Origin: Olsenella intestinalis | Lineage (GTDB): Bacteria > Actinomycetota > Coriobacteriia > Coriobacteriales > Atopobiaceae | NCBI RefSeq assembly: GCF_023276655.1 | Contig: NZ_JALGRK010000002.1 | Location: forward strand, 372,001-436,000 | DNA: 64,000 bases | Direction: 5' to 3' | Shown here: positions 20,401 through 28,106 of the stretch, one piece after another | Numbering within the stretch: the stretch's first letter is position 1 | How the letters are laid out: each line of letters begins with the position of its first letter | The notes under the pieces: generated by a model | The model's input: only the letters and a program-made list of their open reading frames with translations | What the model was told of the DNA's origin: nothing | Databases searched by the model: none | Position numbers and translations under genes: made by a program

Positions 20401-23400
20401 TATCTGATGCCTTGGTGAACGGCGTTGCGGCCTGGTCATCCGTCCAACCCGCGAAGGTGTAGCCGGTGCGTGTGTACGCATTCTTGGTAAGGGACTTTGC
20501 GGCCTCGCCGTAAGTGAAGTCCTCGTTGGCCATGGCACCCGAGGTAGCACCGTTGCCGTCAAAGCGAACCTTGTAGGAGTGCGCGTTGAACTTTGCGTAA
20601 AGGTGAATGTTGCCGTCCGAGGACTGCATGGACGCATCCGTGGCGTCGTTGGAGAAGTCCCAGGGGGCGCTGGCTCCATCCAGGTACCAGTTGTCGTCAC
20701 TGGTGTAGCCGTCCGTTACGGCGACGTCCTCCTTGGCCACCTTGGAGCCGATGGTGGTCATCTGGGTCTTGGAGTCGGTGATGGCGCTGCGGTCGGCCGG
20801 GTCCTCGTGGAACATGATTCTCGGGAACAGCTTGAACGCCGTCGTGGTCTGAAGGTCCTCATCACGGCCGCCAGGATCATGACCGGCCTCATAGCCGCCA
20901 AACTGAGCGAACGCACCCATAAAGAACTGATGGAACGGGCTTATGGAACCGAGTCCCGTGTACTCACCCGAATAACCACCATAAGCTCCCTTTATGTACG
21001 CACCAAGCACACCGATCTTGTTAAACCAAGATGGATCTGCTGCAGAAGTGTTGTATGCATACAGGCTACTTTGCAAATCCGAACCGTCGGCAGCCACCAA
21101 CTTTCCCTGGTCTGGGCCGTCGAACCAGTAGTAGAGCTGTTTGAACCTTGGGTCACCTTCCGACCAAATGCCGTAATAGGAATTCACTTTCGGTCCAGGC
21201 CAGTTGCTCGGCCAGGTATAGCCAAAGTCGTCCACAGAACCAGGCCGAGGCATCTGAAGCGTCAGCTGACCGGCCACATTACCGTCAATCGTTGTTCCGT
21301 CCTTGTTGATCATCGGCGTCGCAGCCGTTACGTATTGACCGCTCGGCACCAGGCGCAAAGCAGTCTCGAGCTGCGCCTGACTCCTAAACGACGCCGCGTA
21401 ACCACGTTGCCCTCGATAAAGATAGTCGTGCGGCTTGGACCACAGCTCTGTAAGAGAGCGTCGGGTATCCGACGATGAGGTTGTGAACGTAAGGTTTTCG
21501 TTCAGAAGTACTGTCACGTACCTTCCATCGTCCATCCGCGTCAACTTGAGTCCGCTCAGGTTGTCGGAGTTATGGTTGCCGTCAAGCTCTACCGTCAGGG
21601 TTTGGTCATCGGTCGTGTAGGCGAAGACGCAAGATTTCAAAGTGTTCTGCGCGGTGTCGCCACCGGTTATAGTGGCATCCGTGTAGAGCCATGTCCCGAT
21701 GTTTGGATTAACGGTGCTGGTCCCGCTAATGTTCTCGGTTAGGTCGGCCTGATGCGCGGACGAGCCACCTGGCACCGTGATGCTCCCGCCGCTGTTGTTG
21801 AGGTACATGGTGTACGCGGTCCCACCGACGACCTGAGCGTCGGGGAAGCGGAAGTACGTGCCCCCGTGCGACTGGTCAGCGAGGGCATTGCCACTGGCGT
21901 CGCACCACTCAGGCGCGCCCAGGATGACGCCTGGCGCCGTGGCGTACACCGCGTACAGGGTTACGGTTGAGCCACCCGTCGCGCTGAGGTTCTTCACCTT
22001 CGCTCGGTCGGCATACGTGGCGCGCAGGTTGCTAGCCGCGGTCGGGCTCGTCGCCCAGCCAAGGAACTTGGCCTTCTCGTCCTTCTTCACGAAGGTGCAT
22101 TCGGGGAGGGTAACCTCTTCGCCGTAGCTCTTGCCCGAGATGCTGGCCATGGTGCCCGTGGCGCCAGTGCCAGGGTCGAAGGCAATCGAGTACGTGATGG
22201 GCGTCCACTTGGCGTGGAGCGTGAGTGCGTTGCCGCTCAGGCGAGGATCGCCCTGAACAATGACGTCATCGTCGAAGTTCCACTTGTTGGCCTCGGTGCA
22301 GGCCGCATCCGTGTACCAGCCACCAAAGACGTAACCCGTGCGCACGGGATCCACGTCGGGTTTGGCGAGCTTGTTACCGTACGTTGCGAACGAGTTGTTG
22401 TACGCGTCAGCGTCGAAGGTCGCGTCGGACGCATTCTTGTCATACGAGACCGAGTAGAACACCGACGTGGAACTTGTGACGTCCAGCGCCTCCTTGCGAC
22501 CGCCGGGATCCTGGCCGACCTCGTACCCGCCGAACTCGATGAGTTCGTATTCGGGCTGATCTGCAGAGCCTGTACCATCTGCACGCGTATCCGACACGTT
22601 GATAGAATCAAGGAGGATGTCAGCCGGTCTACCCGAGGCCACTCCGCGCCTGTTGTCTATAACCCTCCAGCCGAGCGTTGCACCCTCCTCGTAACCGTCG
22701 TACATATTGCCGTGATATGGGCTGGCGGGGCTTACGGACAGCGAGCTGTTTTTTATCATAGCGCCCGCCAGCGGGCCGTTAAACCAGTACGACAGGTCTA
22801 CGACCTTCTGTTTATCCGCATCGGAGTACGAGACAGAAGAGTTGCGCGCCGGGTATCCAGCTGGCCTCTTCCACGTTCTGCTGTATCCTTCGTCCTCGAA
22901 GGTGAACTTGCTGCCGTCGGCCCTTACGGCCGCCCAGGCCCCGAGCCTGTAGTTCTCGTACGTCCCCGCAGGGGGCATGGAGCACAGCTTCTTGAGCGCT
23001 TCGAGCTCCGCGTCATTCACCGGCGTGGCGACGTAGGCGCGCATGCCGCGGTACAGAATGGTCCTCACAGCCGCAAGCTGCACCGTCATGATCTTCTGGT
23101 CCTTAGTCCTGGTGATGTACTTGCCACCTCCCAGGGACACCAGACCCGAGACCAGGTCGAGGTTACGGTTTGGGTTACTGTCGAGGTCCACGGTAACGGC
23201 AAGTCCCTCCACCTTTTGGAACCTGAGGCTGCGCAGGGTCTCGAGCGCCGTGTCCCCGCCGTAGATGGATTCGTCGGTGTATATCCAGGTGCCGACCTTT
23301 GTATTCACAGTGCTTGTTCCACTCTCGAACTCCGTGAGGTCCGCGGCGTGTCCCTTGGAGATGACGCTTGGATTAGCGCTCTGCATGTTGGTAATAGCGC

Positions 23401-25993
23401 CCTCGTTGGCGCTTACCTCCATGGTGTAAACCTTGCCCACAATACGCGCGTCCCTGAAACTCACCGTACCGTCACCGTTGTCGGTGGCCGGACCGAGATC
23501 GAGCGTGGGAGCCGAGACCCACTGGGCATACAGGTCCACGTTGGCACCGCTCGCACTCGCCAGGTTTTGCACCTTGGCGCCGTCCAAGTACGCGATGGTG
23601 GCATCGGCAGCGTTTGTCGTCCAACCCGAGAAGAACTCGTCGTCCTTCGTGAACGCGTTGGCGGTGAGGGCCTTGGCGGGCTCGTCGTATGTAAAGGACT
23701 GCGTGTAGGTCTCCGCATTGTCGGCGGTCTTGCCGCCGTTGCCGTGGAACGTTACCGTGTACTCGTTGACCACCCACTTGGCATAGAGCGCGAGCGTTCC
23801 GTCGTCGGCACGAGCAACCTTAGCTGAAGCGAAGTCCCACCTGTTAGCGTCTGTACAAGCAACGTCTGTATACCAGCCGCCGAAGGTGTATCCCTCCGCC
23901 GTGGGCGCGGCAGGCTCTGAGAGCGTGGAACCCACGAGCGCACGATCCGTAGCCTCATACGATCCGTGCCCGTTGGCAGAGTAGGTGACCTCCACACTCG
24001 GGAGGTCCTCGACGTTAGCAGCCTGGGCTGCCGTCACACGACCCGAGGGGTCCGCGCCTTCGTCGTAGCCGCCGAACTCGACCTCGTAGGAATAAACGAC
24101 GTTCTCGCTAAAATCGTTAAGGCTGTTAGCGGGCGAGCCCCACGGGCAAACTATGTACTCGTAGTTGGGACTGTTGGGCACGGAATAGACACTGGTGTTA
24201 TTGAAGCCATACCAGTCGGGCTGTCCGTTCCCCCACATGCCAGTGGACCTTATGAGGGTGCCCGCGTTCGGACCGCACCACCAATACGTATGCTTTTCTC
24301 TTTCCGTTCTTCTATCTAGATTGACAGCAGCCGCGGTCCCACGCTTGCCGCCTTCCCAATAACCCCCGATGGAAGAACCAGAATTCGTTCGGTGTGCTGG
24401 AAGATAATCGGGCGGCCTGCACTCCTCGCCCTCGGCGAGGTGCGCCGTACCGTACTCGTAAGCGAAAATCTCGTCCGGATCGGCGTAACTCCAGCCCTGT
24501 GCAAGTCTACCGTTGTAGTAGTGAAAAGCCACCGCAGAACCGAGCATCGTGTTGTTGCCGCCCCCGGTCGCGTAGATCTCGGCCACTTCGCCCCTACTAA
24601 GCGGCGTAGCCAGGTAGCCCCTCATGCCGCGATAGGTGAAGTTCTTGGCCAGATTGTACCCCTCGACAAAGGTGCCCGGGTCGTTTGGAACGAACATGAA
24701 TAGGCGGCCGGGCCTGGTCGCCGACTCCTTTATGCACCAACCTTTCCCTGCAAGATTCGCCGTACTGGGGTTGGCGTCGAGCTCAACCGTAACCTTCATG
24801 CCAGCCGCATATGCGAACCTAGCCTGGCGCAAGACGTCCTGCGCGGTCTTGCCATCCGCACCGGCGGGGACACCGGACAGGGCATACTCGTCGAAGAAAA
24901 GCCATATGCCCGTGTTGTCGTTATTGTTCTCGCCGAGATCGGGCGTAACACCGGACTCCACCTTGCCAGCGGAGTTGGTGAGCACGAGTGCGCGAGCGTT
25001 GCCAGAAATGGTGGCATTGGGATAGGTGACAAACTCATGGCTCCCATCCGCCCATGCCGGGTCGCCCAAGGTCACGACGGGAGCGTTGTCGGTGGTCGCC
25101 GGCGCCGACTGAGTCGAGAGCTTCAGTCCCACGGCAGGTGCGCCGTCTCCCTCGCCCACGGACTCCTCGTGGCTCACCTGCGGCAACTCGCCTTGGGTCG
25201 CGACCGGCGCCTTCGCATCGTCCTTTTGCCAGGTCGCGTAAAGCGTCAGCACCTGGCCTGGCTCCGCCGAGAAGTCACCCACGGTCTCGTTAGCGTAAAC
25301 GGTGCCGTTGTCGTCCGGCTTGGTGGACCAACCGATGAACGTGTAGCCCTCGCGCGTAAACGCATTCGCGGACAGCGCCTTGCCATCACCCATCGTGCGG
25401 GACTGCGCGTCCATCTCTCCCGCACCGCCGTTGGCTTCAAAGCGAATCGTATAGGCTGCTTGCCACACCGCATAGTACGTTACGACCTTTTCCGCCGCGT
25501 CTGGATCTATGGGCGTTGGCACGGTGCCCTCGTCTATGCCTGGCTCAGATGCGTCTGGAGATTCGGCCCATCCCGCCAGAGCCCATCCGACACGCTCGGC
25601 AGACGGAAGCACGCCGAGAGCAGTGGCAGCGGCCTGAGTGGTGGACCAGGAAGCCTGCTCGCTGACCGTCTCCTCCGTAATAGCGGCCGCCTCCTCGACG
25701 CTCTTACCCTCGGCAAGCGCGGCCGACCTTTGCTCATTGACTACGTCCGCAGGCAGTCGGTGGCCGCCATTAGCGTCCCATCTGACGGTGATGGATGCAG
25801 CAGCCTGTGGCTCAATCACAGTATCGGGACCCGGCGCTGGCGCGGCGGCCCCCGATGCGGGCGCGATCCCGTTTGTGCCTGCAATCTCGGCCAGCGCCTG
25901 CGCGGGCATGCCCTGCAGCGTCAGCGCGGCAGAAAGAAACAAAGAGAGGACTAACCTAGAGCGACCCCTCCCTGAAGCATTCTTCCTAGCCAT
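14432..25993 (-). CDS. Giant wall-anchored adhesin: InlB, CTLD-like and Ig-like repeats
   Basis: A 3,853-residue exported surface protein. Residues 1-37 are a signal peptide (hydrophobic core LVLSLFLSAALTLQG). InlB/Flg_new repeats (FxGWxT, LYAxW) follow, interleaved with three copies of a ~340-residue module at about 302-648, 832-1168 and 1357-1710. Each copy carries TW-YTD--I-GGDTA, YRGMRGYLAT, YWFNGP and FGGYExGxDPGGR. The YLAT and FGGY segments recall C-type-lectin-like domains. Residues ~1917-3320 hold 15 repeats of 65-95 residues that begin AANDFAVAKG or similar and contain ARAWDTSTG, Ig-like in pattern. Two MBG-like segments, two more InlB repeats and a terminal domain precede the sorting signal (TPKTSDP, hydrophobic stretch, RRRKRRA). 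The start has GGGGAAGG upstream. Ligand unknown; probably host glycan or mucosal adhesion, by inference. Base composition looks lower in GC than its neighbours. Confidence 0.9.
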   Translation of the reverse strand: MARKNASGRGRSRLVLSLFLSAALTLQGMPAQALAEIAGTNGIAPASGAAAPAPGPDTVIEPQAAASITVRWDANGGHRLPADVVNEQRSAALAEGKSVEEAAAITEETVSEQASWSTTQAAATALGVLPSAERVGWALAGWAESPDASEPGIDEGTVPTPIDPDAAEKVVTYYAVWQAAYTIRFEANGGAGEMDAQSRTMGDGKALSANAFTREGYTFIGWSTKPDDNGTVYANETVGDFSAEPGQVLTLYATWQKDDAKAPVATQGELPQVSHEESVGEGDGAPAVGLKLSTQSAPATTDNAPVVTLGDPAWADGSHEFVTYPNATISGNARALVLTNSAGKVESGVTPDLGENNNDNTGIWLFFDEYALSGVPAGADGKTAQDVLRQARFAYAAGMKVTVELDANPSTANLAGKGWCIKESATRPGRLFMFVPNDPGTFVEGYNLAKNFTYRGMRGYLATPLSRGEVAEIYATGGGNNTMLGSAVAFHYYNGRLAQGWSYADPDEIFAYEYGTAHLAEGEECRPPDYLPAHRTNSGSSIGGYWEGGKRGTAAAVNLDRRTEREKHTYWWCGPNAGTLIRSTGMWGNGQPDWYGFNNTSVYSVPNSPNYEYIVCPWGSPANSLNDFSENVVYSYEVEFGGYDEGADPSGRVTAAQAANVEDLPSVEVTYSANGHGSYEATDRALVGSTLSEPAAPTAEGYTFGGWYTDVACTDANRWDFASAKVARADDGTLALYAKWVVNEYTVTFHGNGGKTADNAETYTQSFTYDEPAKALTANAFTKDDEFFSGWTTNAADATIAYLDGAKVQNLASASGANVDLYAQWVSAPTLDLGPATDNGDGTVSFRDARIVGKVYTMEVSANEGAITNMQSANPSVISKGHAADLTEFESGTSTVNTKVGTWIYTDESIYGGDTALETLRSLRFQKVEGLAVTVDLDSNPNRNLDLVSGLVSLGGGKYITRTKDQKIMTVQLAAVRTILYRGMRAYVATPVNDAELEALKKLCSMPPAGTYENYRLGAWAAVRADGSKFTFEDEGYSRTWKRPAGYPARNSSVSYSDADKQKVVDLSYWFNGPLAGAMIKNSSLSVSPASPYHGNMYDGYEEGATLGWRVIDNRRGVASGRPADILLDSINVSDTRADGTGSADQPEYELIEFGGYEVGQDPGGRKEALDVTSSTSVFYSVSYDKNASDATFDADAYNNSFATYGNKLAKPDVDPVRTGYVFGGWYTDAACTEANKWNFDDDVIVQGDPRLSGNALTLHAKWTPITYSIAFDPGTGATGTMASISGKSYGEEVTLPECTFVKKDEKAKFLGWATSPTAASNLRATYADRAKVKNLSATGGSTVTLYAVYATAPGVILGAPEWCDASGNALADQSHGGTYFRFPDAQVVGGTAYTMYLNNSGGSITVPGGSSAHQADLTENISGTSTVNPNIGTWLYTDATITGGDTAQNTLKSCVFAYTTDDQTLTVELDGNHNSDNLSGLKLTRMDDGRYVTVLLNENLTFTTSSSDTRRSLTELWSKPHDYLYRGQRGYAASFRSQAQLETALRLVPSGQYVTAATPMINKDGTTIDGNVAGQLTLQMPRPGSVDDFGYTWPSNWPGPKVNSYYGIWSEGDPRFKQLYYWFDGPDQGKLVAADGSDLQSSLYAYNTSAADPSWFNKIGVLGAYIKGAYGGYSGEYTGLGSISPFHQFFMGAFAQFGGYEAGHDPGGRDEDLQTTTAFKLFPRIMFHEDPADRSAITDSKTQMTTIGSKVAKEDVAVTDGYTSDDNWYLDGASAPWDFSNDATDASMQSSDGNIHLYAKFNAHSYKVRFDGNGATSGAMANEDFTYGEAAKSLTKNAYTRTGYTFAGWTDDQAATPFTKASDIDMFAYNVYEDERGVSNLSAEDGATVVLKALWTPDKRDNDKTDTGEGSDNTGEHIAANNILFSLDEAKTHCSRSEAERASELISLAAAYGEDAEGRALELSVLDYLQPAVGEYQVVFMAPGGTSLAITAKVRAHVAGTEKQIAANDFVVAKGQVTSLATSAVALAGATAFDVATRDDLSSTIVADVRAVQAVRGAYDVSFSLPGDGAPSVTVTCTVVDAMGTDITDPDASGLAVSASDFAVQRSDTALPLDSAEEGTASAVGLANARAWVYATGEASYVWYLCEGASTDAAYELDVSAVGDKDVTFVAGKAEAKVVAHVRDSVEVGGKYVAYANGFALGKTEAQALLNKTSDQQAVELVTRANAGAYSTETGALVDPADITVTCEPALVAKPGKYTVTYTVGEGSEATSVSVTLTVSDAYSEDTTNHVAVSANSFVVGKRDDALAAADIISMSGARAWDTQTGQAKDIVVTVDDAELPVGGLDVSSPGSHTITFAVAGTTVSVTVTMTVTDASGISEDGTQGIRANTVRLSVAEAQEVLDGRAAGATPAQAQRATALLVGGAGAVAWDTSTGEALEPVSVLSATIAAVSGTYTVSLASPGEGRSRATVTVDAVVYDAVTVDDSDAEGSAHEGIAANDFAVAKGDAVDLAKATSLAHASAWSTSDGSRVDIVAPTSPTSFSTAVTGVVNVEFATLKGTSVTVRMYVRDHADSGSGTATDESVDPPVQVPWSEAISANDFAVAASAVKDCTNALELAALLRRASNARAVDLLTGNDVAMVVTHTGLAAGAAPAKGVYPVTFATPHGKSVTATCTVYDKVASKDQPADDSVVPAVPEVHENIAANDFAVAKGQAVTSDDVVRLSGARAWDTSTGAAVAVSCTALPDTSVVGAVSVTLATAKGTTVAVTCRVADQAASVDDGTIHQAIAANDIHLAKGGSLTQESAPGLARVRLWDTSTGEDLVATKLATTIASDFDAGVVGAYDVTFASNDVGGPSVTVKAHVYDAVTVDDSGAAGSAHEGIAANDFAVAKGQAVTSDDVVRLSGARAWDTSTGAAVAVSCTALLDTSVVGAVSVTLATAKGTTVSVTCRVADQAASVDDGTIHQAIAANDIHLAKGGSLTQESAPGLARVRLWDTSTGEDLVATKLATTIASDFDAGVVGAYDVTFASNDVGGPSVTVKAHVYDAVTVDDSGAAGSAHEGIAANDFAVAKGSSINLARAIELSSAHAWSTSDGSDVAVTRPTTFDTSVVGDVPVTFETAKGTSAAVTMLVREHVSDGTGAAGDVQLSMNDFVVGKDEVKNSSDADALAGLLRDAADVRAVKGDGGPLESPVSVDAGDLQAGVEPTLGDHDVTFSAGGASATATVTVVDHVSRPGATSTCRDAIAANDFTLALNEMGESSALAVLVTQRSGARAWNADTGATVTGIVADTSGLQPHTGTYSVTFTTPGGASVTASCTVTKGTTNPTAPTEPAELAYTGQPQKLLQGGTTEGGKIQYSTSPEGPWSDEPPTATDAGEYHVWWKVTGGDDWQDTDPQEVVVILEKANNGWAVQPSIEPWTAGQTPSAPVGQASFGSVEFQYRRSGEGDDMWTTAVPVKPGDYEMRAVVSEATNWSGLATTVPFSVVHDTLTYKANSVFAEGLTASFLGSTGDVVSVSDVGFVWPEHSFKGWNTSPDGTGDAYMPGDEYVLSVGSDVLYAQWDPVGELRYDGNGATNGSMASQAGGAGTAVEVRSCSFARDNFRFVGWNTEADGSGDSYQPGDKLKLAIGGNLLYAQWESLPAAGSVKQLVVDDNWGGARIAQGDDYLAEAIELTDDEQSAMISGSDVFVYAVVRDASGVITEEERALLGGALGKGMVSAAYLDVTLCVRVGDGAVRQVTSCKRPVTVSVTLAGDDAARSTYAVSRLHDGRATVVPSAFAAPSLAFDSDQFSLFELAYPADSSVPVTAPDASARRASSTPKTSDPLAMAGAVAVLVAASACGLVLVGARRRKRRA
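16776..17888. repeat. 540-bp in-frame tandem duplication inside the adhesin gene
   Basis: Sequence 16776-17348 is repeated at 17316-17888 with an offset of 540 bases. I find only two differences (17155 A versus 17695 C; 17217 A versus 17757 G). The unit encodes 180 residues, that is, two different Ig-like repeats. A further ~90-base piece of the unit recurs at about 18470-18560. The near-identity indicates recent duplication or gene conversion. Confidence 0.95.
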
Positions 25994-26246
25994 AGCCTTC
26001 CCCTTCTATCGCGTTCACGCAAAATGCTCTTGTTCCATATACATTTCAATACAAACACGACGGACATCGAAAGGCAAAGGTCAGAAGTGCGAACGACCCC
26101 GTTGAGCAGCGAACGGGGCAACTTGGCATCCATGGGAGACTTCAATCATTGAAACAGCTTACGACGGCCACAGCATGAAGAGGTGAGCAAGGGACGCAAC
26201 GCCGTGCCGGCAAGTGGACGCCACCCGGGCGCGGCCACCGTCGTGC

Positions 26247-26327
26247 CAGGCGAGTTCGCGCCGAAGGCGCGCTGTTCGAGCCTGGTGCGACGGTGTCGCA
26301 CCCCCCGAAGGCATGCTCTTCTCGCCC
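26247..26327 (-). repeat. Full copy of dispersed decamer-hairpin element
   Basis: Read on the minus strand it begins GGGCGAGAAGAGCATGCCTT and ends GCGCCTTCGGCGCGAACTCGCC, matching the copy at 14161-14242. The centre forms its own hairpin (GGTGCGACACCGTCGCACC). Confidence 0.7.
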
Positions 26328-26369
26328 GCACGACGGTGTCGCGCCCCCGAAGGCACGCTCTTCTCGCCA
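26328..26369 (-). repeat. Half copy of the decamer-hairpin element
   Basis: Read on the minus strand, GGCGAGAAGAGCGTGCCTTC followed by GGGGGCGCGACACCGTCGTG repeats the first ~40 bases of the adjoining element as a direct partial copy. It ends 16 bases before the dinB -10 box. Confidence 0.65.
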
Positions 26370-26385
26370 TGTCTGGCCCGAGCCG

Positions 26386-26391
26386 TATAAT
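26386..26391 (+). promoter_or_regulatory. -10 box of dinB, implying a leaderless transcript
   Basis: A perfect TATAAT ends six bases before the dinB ATG at 26398. Transcription from this box would start at or within a base or two of the start codon, leaving no room for a ribosome binding site. No good -35 is visible. I see no LexA-type box. Confidence 0.6.
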
Positions 26392-26397
26392 CGACGC

Positions 26398-27645
26398 ATG
26401 GAAGACGCACGCGTGACAAACCCGCTCCTGCACTGGGACGGGCCCGCCATCGGACTTCTCGACCTCGATGCCTTCTTTGCGTCGGTCGAGCAGCTCGACC
26501 ATCCGGAGTGGCGAGGCAAGCCCGTCATCGTCGGCGGCAGCCCCGAGGGCCGCGGCGTCGTCTCGACGGCGTCCTACGAGGCGCGCCCCTACGGGGTGCA
26601 CTCGGCCATGCCGTCCGCGCAGGCGAGGCGGCTCTGCCCCGACGCGATCTGGACCGGCGGGAACTTCGCCCGGTACCGGGAGATGTCCAACCGGGTGATG
26701 TCGTTCATCCTCGACGAGACGCCCCTCATGGAGCAGGTCTCCGTCGACGAGGCGTTCTTCGACGTGACGCCGGGCCGCTACTCCAGGGAGAGCCCCATCG
26801 AGATCTGCAGGCGCATCCAGAGCAACGTCTCGGAGCTGGGGATCACCTGCTCGATCGGTCTCGGCACCAACAAGACGGTCGCCAAGATCGCCTCGGAGCG
26901 CCAGAAGCCGCGCGGCCTCACGGTGGTGCCGCCCGGCACCGAGGCGTCGTTTCTCGCTCCCCTGCCGGTTCGCGCGATGAGCGGCATCGGCGCGGCGACC
27001 GAGAGGCGCCTCTGCGAGATGGGCATCACCACGCTGGGAAAACTCGCCGAGGCCGACCTGCGCGAGATGGAGCTCGCCTTCGGCGTGCACGGACCGAGCA
27101 TGGTCGTGCGCGCGCAGGGGCTCGAGCGCTCGCAGGTGCTGGGAGCCGACGTGGAGGAGGACCCGAAGTCCGTCTCGAACGAGCGGACCTTCCCCGTCGA
27201 CCTCACCGAGCGCGACGAGGTCGTCGCGGCCGTCAGGCACGTGAGCGCGCTCGTGGGGAGCCGCCTGAGGAGGAAGGGCCTCGCCGGGCACGTCGTCACC
27301 CTCAAGCTGAGGCGCGACATGTCGCACACCCGCACGATGCGCTCGCAGCTCAGCGAGATGACCGACGACGAGCACGTCTTCGGCGAAGCGGCCGTGGCTC
27401 TTCTCGACCAGATGTGGGCAGAGGGCTCGCCGGTGCGCCTCGTGGGCGTGGGCGTGAGCGGCTTCGACGACGACGTGTCGTTTCAGATGGACCTCCTCGA
27501 CCAGGGGGACGAGGAGGCCAGGCTGCGCAAGAAGCGCCTGAGGGACCTGTCGGTCGCTGCCGACGAGGTGCGCTCGAAGTTTGGCTCGGACGCCCTGTCA
27601 TACGGGCGTGACCTGCGTTTCGGCTATCGGCAGCCGAAGGACTAG
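26398..27645 (+). CDS. dinB: DNA polymerase IV (Y family)
   Basis: A 415-residue error-prone translesion polymerase. Catalytic carboxylates are seen in LLDLDAFFASVEQLDHP and VSVDEAFFDVT. The fingers motif is STASYEARPYGVHSAMPS and the thumb helix-hairpin-helix is MSGIGAATERRLCEMGI. A C-terminal little-finger domain follows. The ATG is set by family alignment (HWDGPAIGLLDLDAF near residue 10) and by the -10 box immediately upstream. It converges with rsfS: both stop codons share the palindrome CTAG at 27642-27645. Confidence 0.96.
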   Translation: MEDARVTNPLLHWDGPAIGLLDLDAFFASVEQLDHPEWRGKPVIVGGSPEGRGVVSTASYEARPYGVHSAMPSAQARRLCPDAIWTGGNFARYREMSNRVMSFILDETPLMEQVSVDEAFFDVTPGRYSRESPIEICRRIQSNVSELGITCSIGLGTNKTVAKIASERQKPRGLTVVPPGTEASFLAPLPVRAMSGIGAATERRLCEMGITTLGKLAEADLREMELAFGVHGPSMVVRAQGLERSQVLGADVEEDPKSVSNERTFPVDLTERDEVVAAVRHVSALVGSRLRRKGLAGHVVTLKLRRDMSHTRTMRSQLSEMTDDEHVFGEAAVALLDQMWAEGSPVRLVGVGVSGFDDDVSFQMDLLDQGDEEARLRKKRLRDLSVAADEVRSKFGSDALSYGRDLRFGYRQPKD

Positions 27646-28082
27646 GACTCCGCGGGCGCGTCCGCGGCGGAGTCCGTCGCGTCGGCGGCGGCCATGACGA
27701 GGTCGAGGTCGCTGGCGGGCATGGCACCCTCGAGGTCGAGCTCGACGCGCACGCCCTCGCCCCAGAGGCGCTCGAGCCTGAAGTAGTCGCGCGACTCCGG
27801 CTTGAAGACGTGGCAGACGACGGGGCCGTAGTCGAGAAGGACCCACGTGGCGTTGGCGCGCCCCTCGCAGGAAAGCGGCTTCTCCTGGCAGTTGACGCGG
27901 ACCTTCTCCTTGATGCCGTCGACGATGGCGTCCATCTGCGGGTTGTTGGCCGCCGTGCAGATCAGGAAGTAGTCGGCGACGTCGGAGACGTTCGAGATGT
28001 CGAGCAGGACGATGTCGGTTGCCTTCTTCTCGTCCGCCGCGGCTGCCGCGACCTTCGCGAGCTCGAGGGGTGTAGATGCCAT
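27642..28082 (-). CDS. rsfS: Ribosomal silencing factor RsfS
   Basis: A 146-residue RsfS that binds L14 and blocks subunit joining during starvation. The family core is visible as DIVLLDISNVSDVADYFLICT and ANATWVLLDYGPVVCHVF. The C-terminal ~30 residues are an acidic Ala/Asp tail. AAGGAGA precedes the ATG by four bases. It is the last gene of obg-proB-nadD-yqeK-rsfS. Confidence 0.95.
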   Translation of the reverse strand: MASTPLELAKVAAAAADEKKATDIVLLDISNVSDVADYFLICTAANNPQMDAIVDGIKEKVRVNCQEKPLSCEGRANATWVLLDYGPVVCHVFKPESRDYFRLERLWGEGVRVELDLEGAMPASDLDLVMAAADATDSAADAPAES

Positions 28083-28106
28083 GCAATCTCCTTTCGGGCA
28101 GGGGCG

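Larger units (their letters stand above)
25994..26397. other. 404-base divergent intergenic region between adhesin and dinB
   Basis: The adhesin side (25994-26100) is AT-rich and should contain the adhesin promoter. The best match on the minus strand is TTGCCT, 18 bases, TGTATT, which is weak. A 13-base palindrome TTCAATCATTGAA lies near 26142-26154. The dinB side (26247-26369) is taken up by two copies of the decamer-hairpin element, then the dinB -10 box. I see no gene here. Confidence 0.6.

Noticed and set aside
14151-26400. Adhesin region as a phage or transposon insertion
   Set aside because: No integrase, transposase or attachment-site duplication is visible. The flanking repeats are short decamer elements in inverted orientation and not insertion-sequence ends.
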